62,649 nt of DNA, from contig NW_024468531.1 of the NCBI RefSeq assembly GCF_001632365.1, forward strand, positions 164,029-226,677. The letters are read 5' to 3'. The stretch is from Laetiporus sulphureus 93-53 (lineage: Eukaryota; Basidiomycota; Agaricomycetes; Polyporales; Laetiporaceae). Position 1 is the stretch's first letter. Each line of letters starts with the position of its first letter. A model generated the notes under the pieces. It worked only from the letters and a program-made list of their open reading frames with translations. It was not told the DNA's origin and ran no database searches. The position numbers and the translations under genes are program-made. Below, piece after piece: positions 11,466-22,860 of this stretch.

Positions 11466-13234
11466 CGATGGATTTGAAGGAAAGATGTGCGTCTCGCCGT
11501 GGGACCGATGTCAAGCAGGAGAGCGTAGACAACGACAGGGCTGTCGACACGTAGGAGTTGTCGGAAAGATAAGCTGCCCAACCTCAGGAGGTGTCCATTG
11601 CAAGGACAGCTCAAAATGTGTATGAGATGGTCGCGTTGCGGCCACGTGCCCAACGCGTCAGAACGCGCCTCGGTAAAATCACGTGATCGAGACCCGCTGT
11701 ACGGTCTGTGCTCACTGCGTACAGAAGGGCCGCAAACAAACAGTTTGAGGCACTGACTAGTGACTCGTCAGCGAATATTGTATGCGATGTGTCGTCTAGT
11801 TACGCTAAGCAATGTTCGGCCATGAATACATCACTAGGACTGCAGCCGCTGATTAGAAAGCGTGCGCGCTAAGGCCAAATTCATTTCGCACATCGCTCCA
11901 TGTCGACTCTGCATTGCGCTAGCTCCGTTATATGGCTGGAATGTGGTCTAGAGCCAAGAGAATATATGGACCGACATCCGAAATAAATTTCCATTCACAT
12001 AAGCCCATCCTCAAGAGGCCACAAGAAAGGGCTCGCGATGATACTCCAGCGTTCGGGCTTGGAAATTCGTGAGCAACCTAGAGGACCAACTTCATGAAAT
12101 AAAAGAAACGTGCTATCTTTCAGAAACGAGCAGGCAAGCTCGTCTGCCCTGCGGTGGGTGGGGCTATCAGTCAGACAAGGATTGCACGTAGGACCTCTTC
12201 ACTTCAAGAATCGCGTTTCGTTGGATATTGAGGGAATGGCCGCGTCATTTCCCCCAACCGTACAGCAAACTCTGCCACGCACCGTTAGATATCTCACCGG
12301 CTGTATATACGCACATGGGTTGCTTATCTGCGCGAAAGACCACCTACAACTCGGGCTTGGCGGATGAGATGTATTGGGAGTAGCAACAGATTCTGCAAAG
12401 CCCTCCGGTCATGACGCCTTCCGTCATCAGATTGACAATGTAATTGTCTGATTCTACTTGAATCCTGGATACTGAGCCATCGCGTGACGCTCGCTCTGGC
12501 TGTGTCACATTGACCAGCAGCTCCATTTTGACGACACTTTCAAATTCTGGCTTCACACCGGATAACGCAGCCCGTTTTGTTTCCCAAAACAGGTCTGCGT
12601 GTGTATGTTCTGGGCGCTGCAGAAACACAGGATTGCACGGCGACCCTGACATCCTTTGTTTGAATCAGTGCCCCCCTACGACCGGCCAAAGGCGACGCAG
12701 TGCGCATCAATCTATGAATAGAACCTCGTGGGTGCCGATTGCTTGCGTCAATAAGCCGTTGAGGCGCAACGCTAAAGACTCGGCTGAAATGGGTAGCATT
12801 TATTGACATGTAGCCGCTGCTACGTCGAACGGTCGCCTGCCTGACGACAATCGCACTCTCAGAGAACAGCCCCAGCGCAGCATGTAATCCCAAAAAGAAA
12901 GAACGGCCTGTATGCCCTAGATTATACAGCAGAGAATGGATGTACAGAGACAATGGTGAGTCAAAAGAGGAGTGTCATTCGGTGAGGGATCCGAAGAGGC
13001 AGGGACTGCGTGAGAGGCTGTGCGGCGGTGGCGCCGAGGCCAAGCCAACAACGTCTCCAATGCTTCCATCTTCCCTAAAATACTGAAATAAAGCACCGTC
13101 GCTCTCTATTCTGAACCTCCTTCTTCTTCGCCATCACTTCTTCATCTGCGTTGACCGCGACGACGGCGGGCTGTCCTCTGCTGTTTACGACCTCCCTAAC
13201 TTCGCTACATCACCGCCACTGACTCTACCCACTA
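11466..13234. other. Intergenic region between divergent genes
   Basis: About 1.8 kb separates member A (minus) from the TVP38-like gene (plus), so it should hold both promoters. No frame in it resembles a protein. A pyrimidine-rich tract (about 13100-13140) lies just upstream of the TVP38 start, as is common in fungal promoters. Confidence 0.5.
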
Positions 13235-15791
13235 TTGGGCCTTCCTCTCGAGAGTGTGCCCGTCATGGCATCCTACCCAGCATACGACAGCAATCGAGCA
13301 TCTCCCGTAAACGTCCTTTACCCAAACGGTAGACCCAACCCGAACGGACAGTCTTACCCTCCGTTCGCAAGCGACCCTCGCTACGACTCGAGCAGAGACT
13401 CTCTAGCCAGCATAGATGATGCCAGCACAAATACATACAAGAATCAGAAGAATGGCGAAGTAATTGTGGACATGCGCGAGCTCTCGCGCACCCCAAGTCC
13501 AACGCCGAGCGAGGCCAAGGAGCTCGAAAAGAGCGGCGTGTTCGACCTGAAGGCGATGATGAATTGGAGATTCTGGATCAGGAAGGAGTGGGCCTGTGCG
13601 TTATCTCACCGCGGTCAGTACTGGTTCGTACTGACGCTGTATGTCACGCATTGTACAGGGTACTATATCGCCTTCATCGTCGCTCTCGTCGTAGTAATAT
13701 TATTTACGGTATATCATGATACAATCGTGAGGTGGTTGCAGCCGGCTGCCACTTGGATGCACAAGTGAGTCCTTCGTCCTACAGGATTTTCGGTGAGACG
13801 CTTGGGGCGGAGGACGCTCCGCTACAGCTCTTTGGCGGCCTGTTCGCACAGCAGTGGTCTGTGATCGCCTGTACTGCCTTCAGGACAATTCCTGGAAATA
13901 CGTCCACACAGGTCCGCGTTCTACGATTGCGTTCCTCTGCCTCCGCGGATCATCTGCTTGACAGAGAATGCGAGCAGACGCACAGTACCGTCCTGCGCTG
14001 CGCATCGGGATGGCGAGCCGCTACTGTTTCTCTTGGCGGCTGATGCGGTGGAGGCATCATTGCCACAATTTATCCATGTTCGCGTGCGCCCTGACTCCGG
14101 TGTGCCAATTGCTGATCAACTCCCTCTGTCCAGTCTCAAGTTTGGGTGGCTGATACCCATAGCCGTCTTCTTTGTAATATCATTCCCTCCGGTACGTCCC
14201 CGCTGTTCCGCCTTTGCCGTAACGTTCTCACCGCCTCTCCCGCACAGCTCTTTGGTCACGAGATCGTTGCTATCGTGTGCGGTCTGGTCTGGGGTCTATG
14301 GATTGGCTTCGCGATTGTCGCAGCAGGAACATTCTTGGGAGAACTCGGTAATTTCTAGTACGTGCACGATTTTATTTGCGGCTCCGATGTCGGACTAACA
14401 GCGGGACCATTGATCAAAAGTGCTTTCAAATACTGCTGTACCACACGGGGCGAGAAGTTCGAGCGTACAAAGATATCCTATGCCTGCCTTGCAAAGGTGG
14501 TGCGCGAGGGTGGGTTTAAAATCGCTTTAATCGCGCGTTTCAGTGCAATCCCCGGGCATTGTGAGTCTACGTTCGATCCTCCCTGTCGCTCTATCCAAAT
14601 GCTCACCGCATCAAAGTCACAACGGCCGTCTTCGCGACATGTGGTATGCATGTATTGACCTTCATGCTTGCCGCTGCGCTGTCATTACCGAAGCAATTCA
14701 TCACTGTGTACCTCGGAGTGGCCATGGAGCAGTCCGAGACTGGTATGTTTCACCGGGATGTTATGAAGTGCGATCTGCTGATGGACGCGCCGCATCTGCA
14801 GGCGGTGGGAGCAAGAACGATACTATCGTCAAGGACGCCGTTGTCGGCATCAGCGTCGTCGTCACGTTTATAGCTATGTGGTACATATACCATCTCATGA
14901 ACAAGGTCAAGCCGGAGGTCATCCACGAGCGACGGAAAGCACGGTACGCTCAAGCACACCCATCGTTTTCTACCTCTATCTATGACTGAACACACTCGCC
15001 ACTCCAGACAAGCCAAGATGATGGCCGCCATCGGCGAAGGCCCCTACAACAACCCCACAATGCTACAGTCCTCCACCTCAGTCGCCTTCAACCCGAACAC
15101 CTCCGAGTCCGAAATCCCGCTCAACCCGCAGGTGCACCAGCAATGGGACGAGAACGGGCGCGCAGTCGGGTACGCGGGCGATCCGAACCTGTACGTGCCC
15201 AAGCCCGTGCGCGCACAGCCGCGCCAGCCCGCATTCGCGACGACCTTCCGCCCACAGCAACAGCAGCAGCAACAGCAACAGCGCGCGGACTCGCTCGGGA
15301 GCACGTACCAGATGAGCGAGCGCACGGCGTACCAGCCCGTCCGCCATGGCACGGACAGCTCGCAATCGCCGACGATGAACGCGCAGCCACACGTGAGCGG
15401 CACCGAGCCGGCACTGCCCAACCCCTTCGGAGATTCCATGCGCCCGCCATCACGACCGATGTACACCGCGAGCCCGCCACCGATCGTTCCGTTCGCGCCT
15501 GCATCCTCGTCGCGCCCGCATACGCCACAGACGGCGCCCGGCACGTTCAACTCATTCGCAACGCCCACGCAGGCGCAGTTTTCGCTCGGGCCCGCGCCCG
15601 CCAGTGCGCCCCTGCCCTTTCACGCACCCGCGCCCGCACCGGCGCTCGCGTCACCGAGCTACGCGCCTCCTCCAGGTCCTCCGCCACAACAGCACCCGAC
15701 GAACCCCTTTGCCGCATACGACAGCACGACGTCCGTGCAGTCCGAGGCAGGCTCGCTCCCCCCGAGCTACTCCGAGCTTGGATATAGATGA
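13235..15791 (+). CDS. TVP38: TVP38/TMEM64-family Golgi membrane protein
   Basis: Eight exons fit: 13235-13595, 13659-13764, 14134-14191, 14248-14357, 14421-14560, 14617-14742, 14802-14943 and 15008-15791 (608 aa). An internal Met at 13265 (MASYPAYD) is an alternative start giving 598 aa. A disordered N-terminus leads to a first membrane helix (YYIAFIVALVVVILF). The VTT/SNARE-associated domain follows: GWLIPIAVFFVISFPP, LFGHEIVAIVCGLVWG, AAGTFLGELGNF, FKIALIARFSAIPGH, then further hydrophobic helices. After the last helix there is a long Pro/Ala/Gln-rich cytosolic tail with a poly-Gln run near 15257-15290. Yeast Tvp38 is a Tlg2-vesicle membrane protein, and family members in animals have scramblase activity. 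The 369-nt second intron is long for this genome and could hide an unseen exon. Confidence 0.88.
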
Positions 15792-17140
15792 TCGCGCGGT
15801 CGGGCGGTTGAGTCGCCTGTCTGCGTCTGGCACTGCGAGGGTGTCGAGGGCGTCGAGGGACACGCTCGACTCGTTGGTGGCGCTGTATGTGTAGTGATTT
15901 GATACCCCTGCCCTGCCACTGCCAAGCGCGTCCCCTCGTTCTCACGTCATGTCGCGCCTTGTCTGCGATGTAATGTATGCGCTGTGCAGACGAGGTGTCT
16001 GCCTCTTCCTTTCTCTCGAGATCTTTTCTCTAGTAACACGTGGACGTTTCAACGCTGTAATTCTTGACATTAGCATCAATTCTTGCATGATCCATGATGC
16101 TCGATAGTGGCTGGCGTGAGACTGTAAAGAATATAGCGAGACGAACAACTCAGGTGGACACAGGCATAGCTCACCAATTCTCAACATGCTACATGAGCAT
16201 CAGTTCTCAATGCATAATTCGATGGGCTGCACGAGACTGAATGAAACTGCGTGTGTGTATGAAATGCAAAGAAAAAACAGCAAGACAAGCACCTCCATCA
16301 TGCCTATATGTGTAGTAGCGTAGAGATGAGCTCTATCATTGTGGAGGAGACAGGCGCCGGTACCGTAATTCATTCATTTCATTCATTTTGAGACGATTCT
16401 TTCAGTTCATGCATAATATTTGTGTATCCATCGACTCTACAGCATCCGACACGGGCGGACGGACGAGAGGACAGGGAGACGTAGGTGAGGAGAGGCCCGC
16501 GGTGACGATCGCGCGTCCGAGGGCGGCGGACTGCGACTCGTAAATTCTCTCCCACGGAGGTCCGAACTCACCGAGACAGCGCTCCCCAGTGCCAATCGTC
16601 TGGACGTACCGGGAACGAAGTCTGTCGCCGAGGACAAGGCCCCAATGGTTCGGTTGTACAAAGTTTCCTTTTATGTCTGGACAGTTACCATATGTAGTAG
16701 GTTCTCACGCGATTGCATCCCCATACCCAGAAAACCCCACATCTTCGCTGATACACAATCCGCTGTCATGTACATGTATAATAGGGCGCACTCCCGCCTA
16801 CGAATGGAGCAGCTTTTTCCCCCTGTACATATACTCGAGCATTCGGATCAGCAACTCGGCTGGTCACGCGCGACGTCTTCGAATAAGCCACGTGAATAAG
16901 TTCCCTCTCAGCGCCCTCACTGTGTATCACTGCAGTAGTTCACTAGGCAACGTACTACGTTTCTTAATCTACTCGACCGGCTCGGTTACTACGTCGACGA
17001 CCCTTCGAACGCTGCCGCGCATTCAGGCAACAATCCCGTCCTCATCGTGGTATCTATAATCAGTACGTGTGCGTAAACATAACCGCGGCCATGCAGTATG
17101 AAAAGTTCACAATCCCAAATCCTGTGTATCGTGCTCGTGC
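15792..17140. other. Intergenic region between convergent genes
   Basis: This stretch holds the 3' ends of the TVP38-like gene (plus) and the MFS gene (minus). No frame has a recognisable product and no structured RNA was noticed. Confidence 0.5.
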
Positions 17141-19653
17141 TCACGACTCGACCTCATCCTTCTCCTCCATATCCCGCTGCGCCTTCTCATCCCGCACCGT
17201 CTCCCCACTCGTCGTCGACCTCCCATCCATCCCCTTCCGATGCCCCACGATCCCCGCCCCGCGCAGGAACACGAGCGACAGGAGCGTGCCTACAACGCAT
17301 ACTCCTCATCAGCGACCGACACCCACTGACCCGAGTCAAAGCCACGGAAACGAAAGTCGCAAGAGGAGAGTGGAGGGAGAGGGAGAGGGAGGGAGAGGGA
17401 AGGAGAACGAGCGGAACTCACCGAATATCCCGAGCGCGAACGCAGCCCAAAACGCATCCTTATACGCAACGAGCTGCGCGCGCCTCGGCGCGTTCGTCCC
17501 ATCCACGTTAACCACCACCCCATCCGCAAGCGACGCCTTCTTCAACTCCGAGTCATACACGATCGTCGTAATCGCCAGTCCAAACGCCGCGCCCAACTAC
17601 CCCCCACACCACACAAATCAGATCTCGCACAATCACGATCGCACGCGCTAGGAGAAGAGGGACGCACCTGAGTCATAGTCTGGAACATCGCCCCGCCCAC
17701 GCTCTGCTCATGCGGGAGACACACCTTCGCCACGAACAGCGTCCCGCTCGCGAACACGAAGTCCGCGCCGAACACGCTCACGATCGCGGCTGGGAACCCG
17801 AAGGCCCAGTAGGGCGACGCGGGGTTGATCACCGCGAACAGGATGTTGGCCACACCCGTGAGCGTCGTGCCGAATGCTGCTCCACGAAACGAACGAACGT
17901 GAGCAAGCAATGCGTGAGAGGGTGGGAGGGGGAAGGGGGGAGGGGAAGAATAAACGCGCACCGACGAGGTAGACGAGCGGGACGTGTCCCACGAAGAGCG
18001 CGACGATGATATTGCACAGCACACCGGTAACAAACATCGGCAAGATGCGCACCATCGTCAGCACCGGGTTCAAATGCTCATAATCCTGGTAATACAACTG
18101 CCCAACAACCACACCGTCAGCACTTTCTCCCTCTCCAACCACGCGACGCACCTGTATCCAGAACGTGAAGCTCATGAAGCTGCTGTATTCGAGCATGGCG
18201 ATGACGAACGTGACGGCGAGCTTCCCATGCGCGCGCGTCCAGAGGCTCACGCGCATCACCGGCGGCGGCGTCCAGCGCGAGGTGCTGCCCGCGTCGACCT
18301 GGCGCTCGAGGAAGTGCTCCCACGCGACATACGCGAGCAGGAGCAACGGGCCTAGGATGAGGGTCGCGATGATGTCTGCGGGCGCTCGAGGTCAGTGCGT
18401 GGCGAGAGGCGCGCGGGAGGGAGCGTACAGGGCGTGTTCCACTCGTTCGGCGCCACGGACCCATCGCTCAGCGCGAATACGAGGAGCACGAGTCCCGAGG
18501 TGACGAGGAACGCGCCGAGCCAGTCGATCCTCCTATGAAGACGGCGTCGAATCAGGTTCATTCGGAGGATGTGATGAAAGCGCGCGCACCGGTCAGTCTC
18601 GGACGAGGGCTGGTCCTTGTCGAAGCTGAGAGCACCGCCGACAAAGGTGAGCGCGCTGATACCGGTGAGGAACCAGAACGTCGAGCGCCATGTCTTGCTG
18701 TGGGAAGTGGCGGAGGGTTCATGAATCAGAGTGGTGACGGAAAGACGTGGGTGCGAACAGGCGAGCCAAACGGTGGGGGGGGTGGATTTGATGTCAGAGG
18801 GGAAGGTGATGACCGGCGAGAACAGTGGATACACTCACTCTGTCAGCTGGGTCAAGACACCGCCGATCGCGCTTCCGATCGCGGCACCGACGGGCGCTCC
18901 AGCGGCGAAGGTGGCGAACGCGATGGACCGCAGGCGGGAAGGAGGGAAAGAGTGGGCGAGGATACCGAGCTGGGAGAATGTCAATGTGAGCACGAGGCAG
19001 CAGCGAGGGCTGGAGAGCATACCGAGGCGGGGATACAGGCGGCGGCACCGAGACCTTGGAAGCCGCGGAGGACGTCGAGGGTGATCTCGTCGTGGGTGAA
19101 GCCGCAGCCGAGGCCGAACACGCCGAGGACGAAGATGCCGGAGAGAAAGGCCTTTTTGCGACCGTACAGGTCTGCGAGGCGGCCGAAGAAGAGGAGGAGG
19201 CAGCCCTGGAGGGCGTGAGCGGGTGTAGATAAGAGGAGGGACGAGTACGTACAGAGCCGAGAGAGTAGGCAGAGATGACCCATTGGAGACGGTATTCGGG
19301 GATGCCGAGGTCGTCGCCGATGGTGGGGAGAGCGATGGCGATGGCGGTGTTATTAGAGGACTGCAGGGGGAGTGAGGATACGATAGCAGGAGAGATAAAG
19401 AGGCACGGACGTTGAGGATCATGGCGGTGGTGCAGGTTGCGATGAGGCCGACAGACCGGAGGGTGCTGAGCTTGGGAGGCGCGTGCAGCGCGGGCTTCTC
19501 TGGGTCGTGGTCGTGTCCATCGTCAGTGGCCTGGTCGAGCGTGACGCGCAGGCGGCCCTCCTCTGGTTCGCGGTCAGCATCGTAAGAGGCGCGTGAGTGA
19601 ACAGAAGATGCGGGATTAACGTCTATATTGTCGTGGTGGCTGGCGGACGTCAT
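17141..19653 (-). CDS. MFS transporter, DHA2 (14-helix) drug:proton antiporter type
   Basis: Eleven exons join in frame to give 589 aa: 19653-19411, 19360-19253, 19205-19023, 18969-18839, 18697-18590, 18532-18429, 18375-18152, 18097-17962, 17876-17668, 17596-17422, 17289-17141. Introns are 47-141 nt. After a polar N-terminus come repeated hydrophobic helices. They include SSNNTAIAIALPTIGDDLG, the MFS motif A segment GRLADLYGRKKAFLSG, LRGFQGLGAAACIPASLG and a motif-C-like AAGAPVGAAIGSAIGGVL. The second half carries IRILP-type helices (VRILPMFVTGVLCNIIVAL) and FGADFVFASGTLFVAKVCLP. Length and helix number fit the DHA2 group that exports drugs or metabolites at the plasma membrane or vacuole; the substrate cannot be told. 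No biosynthetic genes are adjacent. One intron contains a purine-rich microsatellite (about 17370-17405). Confidence 0.88.
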
Positions 19654-21072
19654 TGTGGGAGAGCCTCGGGACGGAACAGCGCGCGTGAGAGCGGGGGAAA
19701 TTCAGAGCAGGCCATGAGAGATATAGCAATTACGAGCGGGGCGGAGTGCGTCGCACGCATGTTCTTCCGAGCATCCCGTTCTAGCAGCCGACTTGCCTTT
19801 CAGGGACAATCTCTCACGCGACACCCTCCAATTCGAGATCCGCGACCAATGCCTGACTCAGCCCGTCAATAGCAGCCAATCACACGCACCCTCCGATCAT
19901 CGCACGGGCCTCGACGCTGTCCTTCTCCGCCCAGCCATTTCTCATTTTGCTCGCAAGTGGCCCCATTAGCTGAGCTTACCATCACTAACAACAATCGTGA
20001 CTGCACTGCTTACGCTCGCGTCAAGCTATCCAACTTGACGTTGCTGATACTGTCCGGCCAATTTATCTAATCACCGCCGCATAAACGTTCCCCATCTTCT
20101 GTACATACAACGTACGTACCGCCTGCGTTACCCACTGCTTCATTCCTATCACACCGTGCAAACGTCCTCCCGCCTGCTGGACAGCTTCTTTCATATCCTC
20201 TTACTCCTCCCGTCTATCATCCATCCGCAAATCCAAATCGTACCTGCCATTATCGCCGCCTGCCTCTGCTCCAGGTCCACTGCGCAGCATCCCCAAACCA
20301 ACCTCGCCTACGCACCCATCGGCATCCAAGCACTCGCAAGCTCTCGGCTGCCCCAACGTCCCTCGTCACTCGATCACCCTTCTAATCATCCATCACCGCG
20401 AATTTTCCATCGTGGGGAACTCCGCCCCTTTCGCGGTAATAACTCGTCGGTGCGTTTGTAAAAGCCTTGTTGCGCTCATGGCACCACAGATAGTCCACTA
20501 TACCCGGCCGCCTGCAGTGCCGGGTGATTTTTGAGGCTGCGCTCTGCTGCGTTGGCGTTTGCAGTGGCTCCTAGCTTCGTTTCAATTTTTTCGTCCCTCA
20601 GCTCATCCGCTGGATTGACATAGGCACACCGTGTTCCGAGCGGCGGAATTAGGGCCCGAAGCGGCGAACAGATCTGTCCATCACGCCCTGCAGACGACGC
20701 GCGACAGACCTTCCGTTCGAAAATGTCCCCTCCTCTTTTTTTCGAAGATACGGTCTGTCCACCGTGCCCATCTTCTGAACCCCCCTCTCACCGCGTCCTC
20801 TGCCCGACGTGATGCGCCGCCCTAGATCCCGCCTCATCTGCGTCAGAACACCAACTGCCGTTCAACCGCTCAGCCTATATCCGTTCTTCGTCCGTCCATA
20901 TCCCCGTGTTCGTCGGGAACACCGCCCCCACCATAGAGGATCCCAGGCACGCAGCAGCTCTCATTCCACAGCCCACAGTCCACAGCCATATCGCCACCTC
21001 CCTCGTCACCCACCATCCTCCTGACATCGGTGGCGGTCCGACGTCCAGCGCCCACTCGCATCGCAAACCCGC
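19654..21072. other. Intergenic region upstream of the MFS gene
   Basis: The first few hundred bases should hold the MFS promoter. The rest is C-rich, gene-poor sequence leading into the tandem repeats. Frames on both strands are short or low-complexity and none is recognisable. Confidence 0.5.
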
Positions 21073-21480
21073 GTCTGACAAAAATACAACACCCAGGCGA
21101 GACAAGCCCATCACCCGCCCGCACCTCCCACCTCCCACCTTTACTCATCCCCGCGTCAATGACAAAGGCAGAGCGCCGTCTTCGCCACGACGAGGACGAG
21201 AGCCAGTCACGTCCTGCCGATCTCATGCATATGCATGATACGAGGCGTTCTCCGCGCACACGGAAAGCTTCATTGCAAGGCCCCGTCTGACAAAAATACC
21301 CAGGCAAGACAGGGCCGTCACCTCCCGCACCTCCCACCTCCCGCAGTTACTCATCCCCGCGTCAATGACAAAGACAGAGCGCCGTCTTTGCGCGAACGCA
21401 CGAAGAGCCGGACACGAGACGAGGACGGGAGCCAGTCACGTTTTGCCGATCTCATGCTGGCGCTCTTTGTATGCAGGGAG
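21073..21480. repeat. Two tandem copies of a ~212-bp unit
   Basis: The segment starting GTCTGACAAAAATAC at 21073 recurs at 21285. The shared order includes GCACCTCCCACCTCCC, TCATCCCCGCGTCAATGAC, AGAGCGCCGTCTT and CCAGTCACG...GCCGATCTCATGC. The copies differ by substitutions and small indels. No coding frame is kept across both copies. Confidence 0.75.
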
Positions 21481-21545
21481 AGCTTCTGTTGCCATTGATA
21501 TTGGCTGGTCAGGAGGTGTTTACCCTTCCCCGCTTTCGTGCGTCG

Positions 21546-22860
21546 AGCTTCTTTGTGCGACGCGCATCGGCCGCCGAACGCGTCCTCGAGCGATAGCGCT
21601 CGGTACTGTTTCTGACACATGATCGTGGTGGCTGGTCGGCTTGCTAACAAGCTCGAGTTTCGTAAGGGTCGCAGTGTAGGAATCGTCGCAGGGTGTCTCC
21701 TCTTCATCGAAGGCTACGTGGCATCAGTGCACTTGGGACATGTTCCCGTTATCTGCATCTCGTATGGAACCCGTGAAAGTGGAGCTCGAAGCTCGAAGCT
21801 TGTACCTTGGTCCGCTGGTCGCATTCGAATACGAAACCGAGTACAGAACGACACGTTTGCACTGTGCGTCGAACATTCTAACGTCACCAGCACAGCGCTG
21901 CTCCCTCCGCGAACGCACGACTCGAGAGAGCCGGACACGCAGCGCGAGCCAGCCATGCCAGTGTCCCGTCCCGCCCGTCTCGCGAATAGCCCAATCTCGA
22001 CGAGGGAGACGCTCCGCGCGCACAGAAAACCTCCGTGACCAAGTCGGAAGACGCCCTCACCCGGGTCAAGCTTCTTCGTGCGACGCGCACATAAGGGGCG
22101 CACCCGGCCGCCGGACGCGTCTTCGAGCTAGCGCTCGTTACTGTGTCGACCACATGATCGTGGCGGTTGGGCGGCTTGTTGATCAGCGCGGGTTTTGTAA
22201 GGATCGCGGTGTAGGCGTCGTCGTGAGGGTGTCTGCTCTACGGTGAAGGTTGTCGTGACGTGGCGTGAGTGTACTTGGGACATGGTCCGGCTGTCTGCAT
22301 CTCGTCTGGAACTGTTGGAACTGGATTGGAGCTCGAAGCTCGAAGCTCGAAGCTCGAAGCAAGCTTGGTCCGCTAGCCGCGCTCGGATACGACCCCGAGT
22401 ACAGGACGACACGTTCGCACCGGTGCGTCGGACGTCGCAACGTCCAGCACAGCGCCGCCCTAGCCGTGAATGCACGAAGAGCCGGACACGCTCCGCGAAC
22501 CAGTCATGCCAGTGGGAGTGTCCCGCCGACCTCGCGGTATAACCCAATCAACGACTCGGAGGCTTCTTCGAGCTTTGAAGGTGCCTACGGCGTCGACTCG
22601 AAGCTTCTTTGTGCACTTCAGGAATGTGCCCGGCCGCCGGACGCGTCTTCGAGCCTTGATAGCGCTCGGTACTGTTTCGGACACATGATCGTGGCGGCCG
22701 GGTGGCTTGTGAACTAACGCCGGTTTTGTAAGGATCGCGGTGTGGGCGTCGTCGTGAGGGTGTCTGCTCTACGGTGAAGGTCATGCCATCGTGACGCGAG
22801 CGGGCTATCGACACTCGAAGCTTGCACCGTGCAGCGTGCACCGCTAGTCGCGTTCTTCGT
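21546..22860. repeat. Tandem array of a ~525-bp unit (2.5 copies)
   Basis: Copies begin at 21546, 22069 and 22602, each at AGCTTCTTYGTGC, with spacings of 523 and 533 bp. Shared landmarks are GACGCGTC(T/C)TCGAGC, CACATGATCGTGG, TTGTAAGGATCGCGGTGT and a CTCGAAG microsatellite (AAGCTCG units). They also include CCGAGTACAG.ACGACACG and GAGCCGGACACGC. The third copy fades after about 22860. Frames are not conserved between copies, so this looks like a local satellite rather than tandem genes. Confidence 0.8.

Noticed and set aside
15143..15787. 215-codon frame overlapping the TVP38 C-terminal exon
   Set aside because: Arg/Ala-rich shadow frame of the GC-rich Pro/Ala/Gln tail in another register.
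17141..19653. MFS transporter as part of a secondary-metabolite cluster
   Set aside because: No polyketide synthase, NRPS, terpene synthase or P450 is visible in the window.
21073..22860. CRISPR array
   Set aside because: Units are hundreds of bases long and diverged, the genome is clearly eukaryotic, and no short identical repeats with unique spacers occur.
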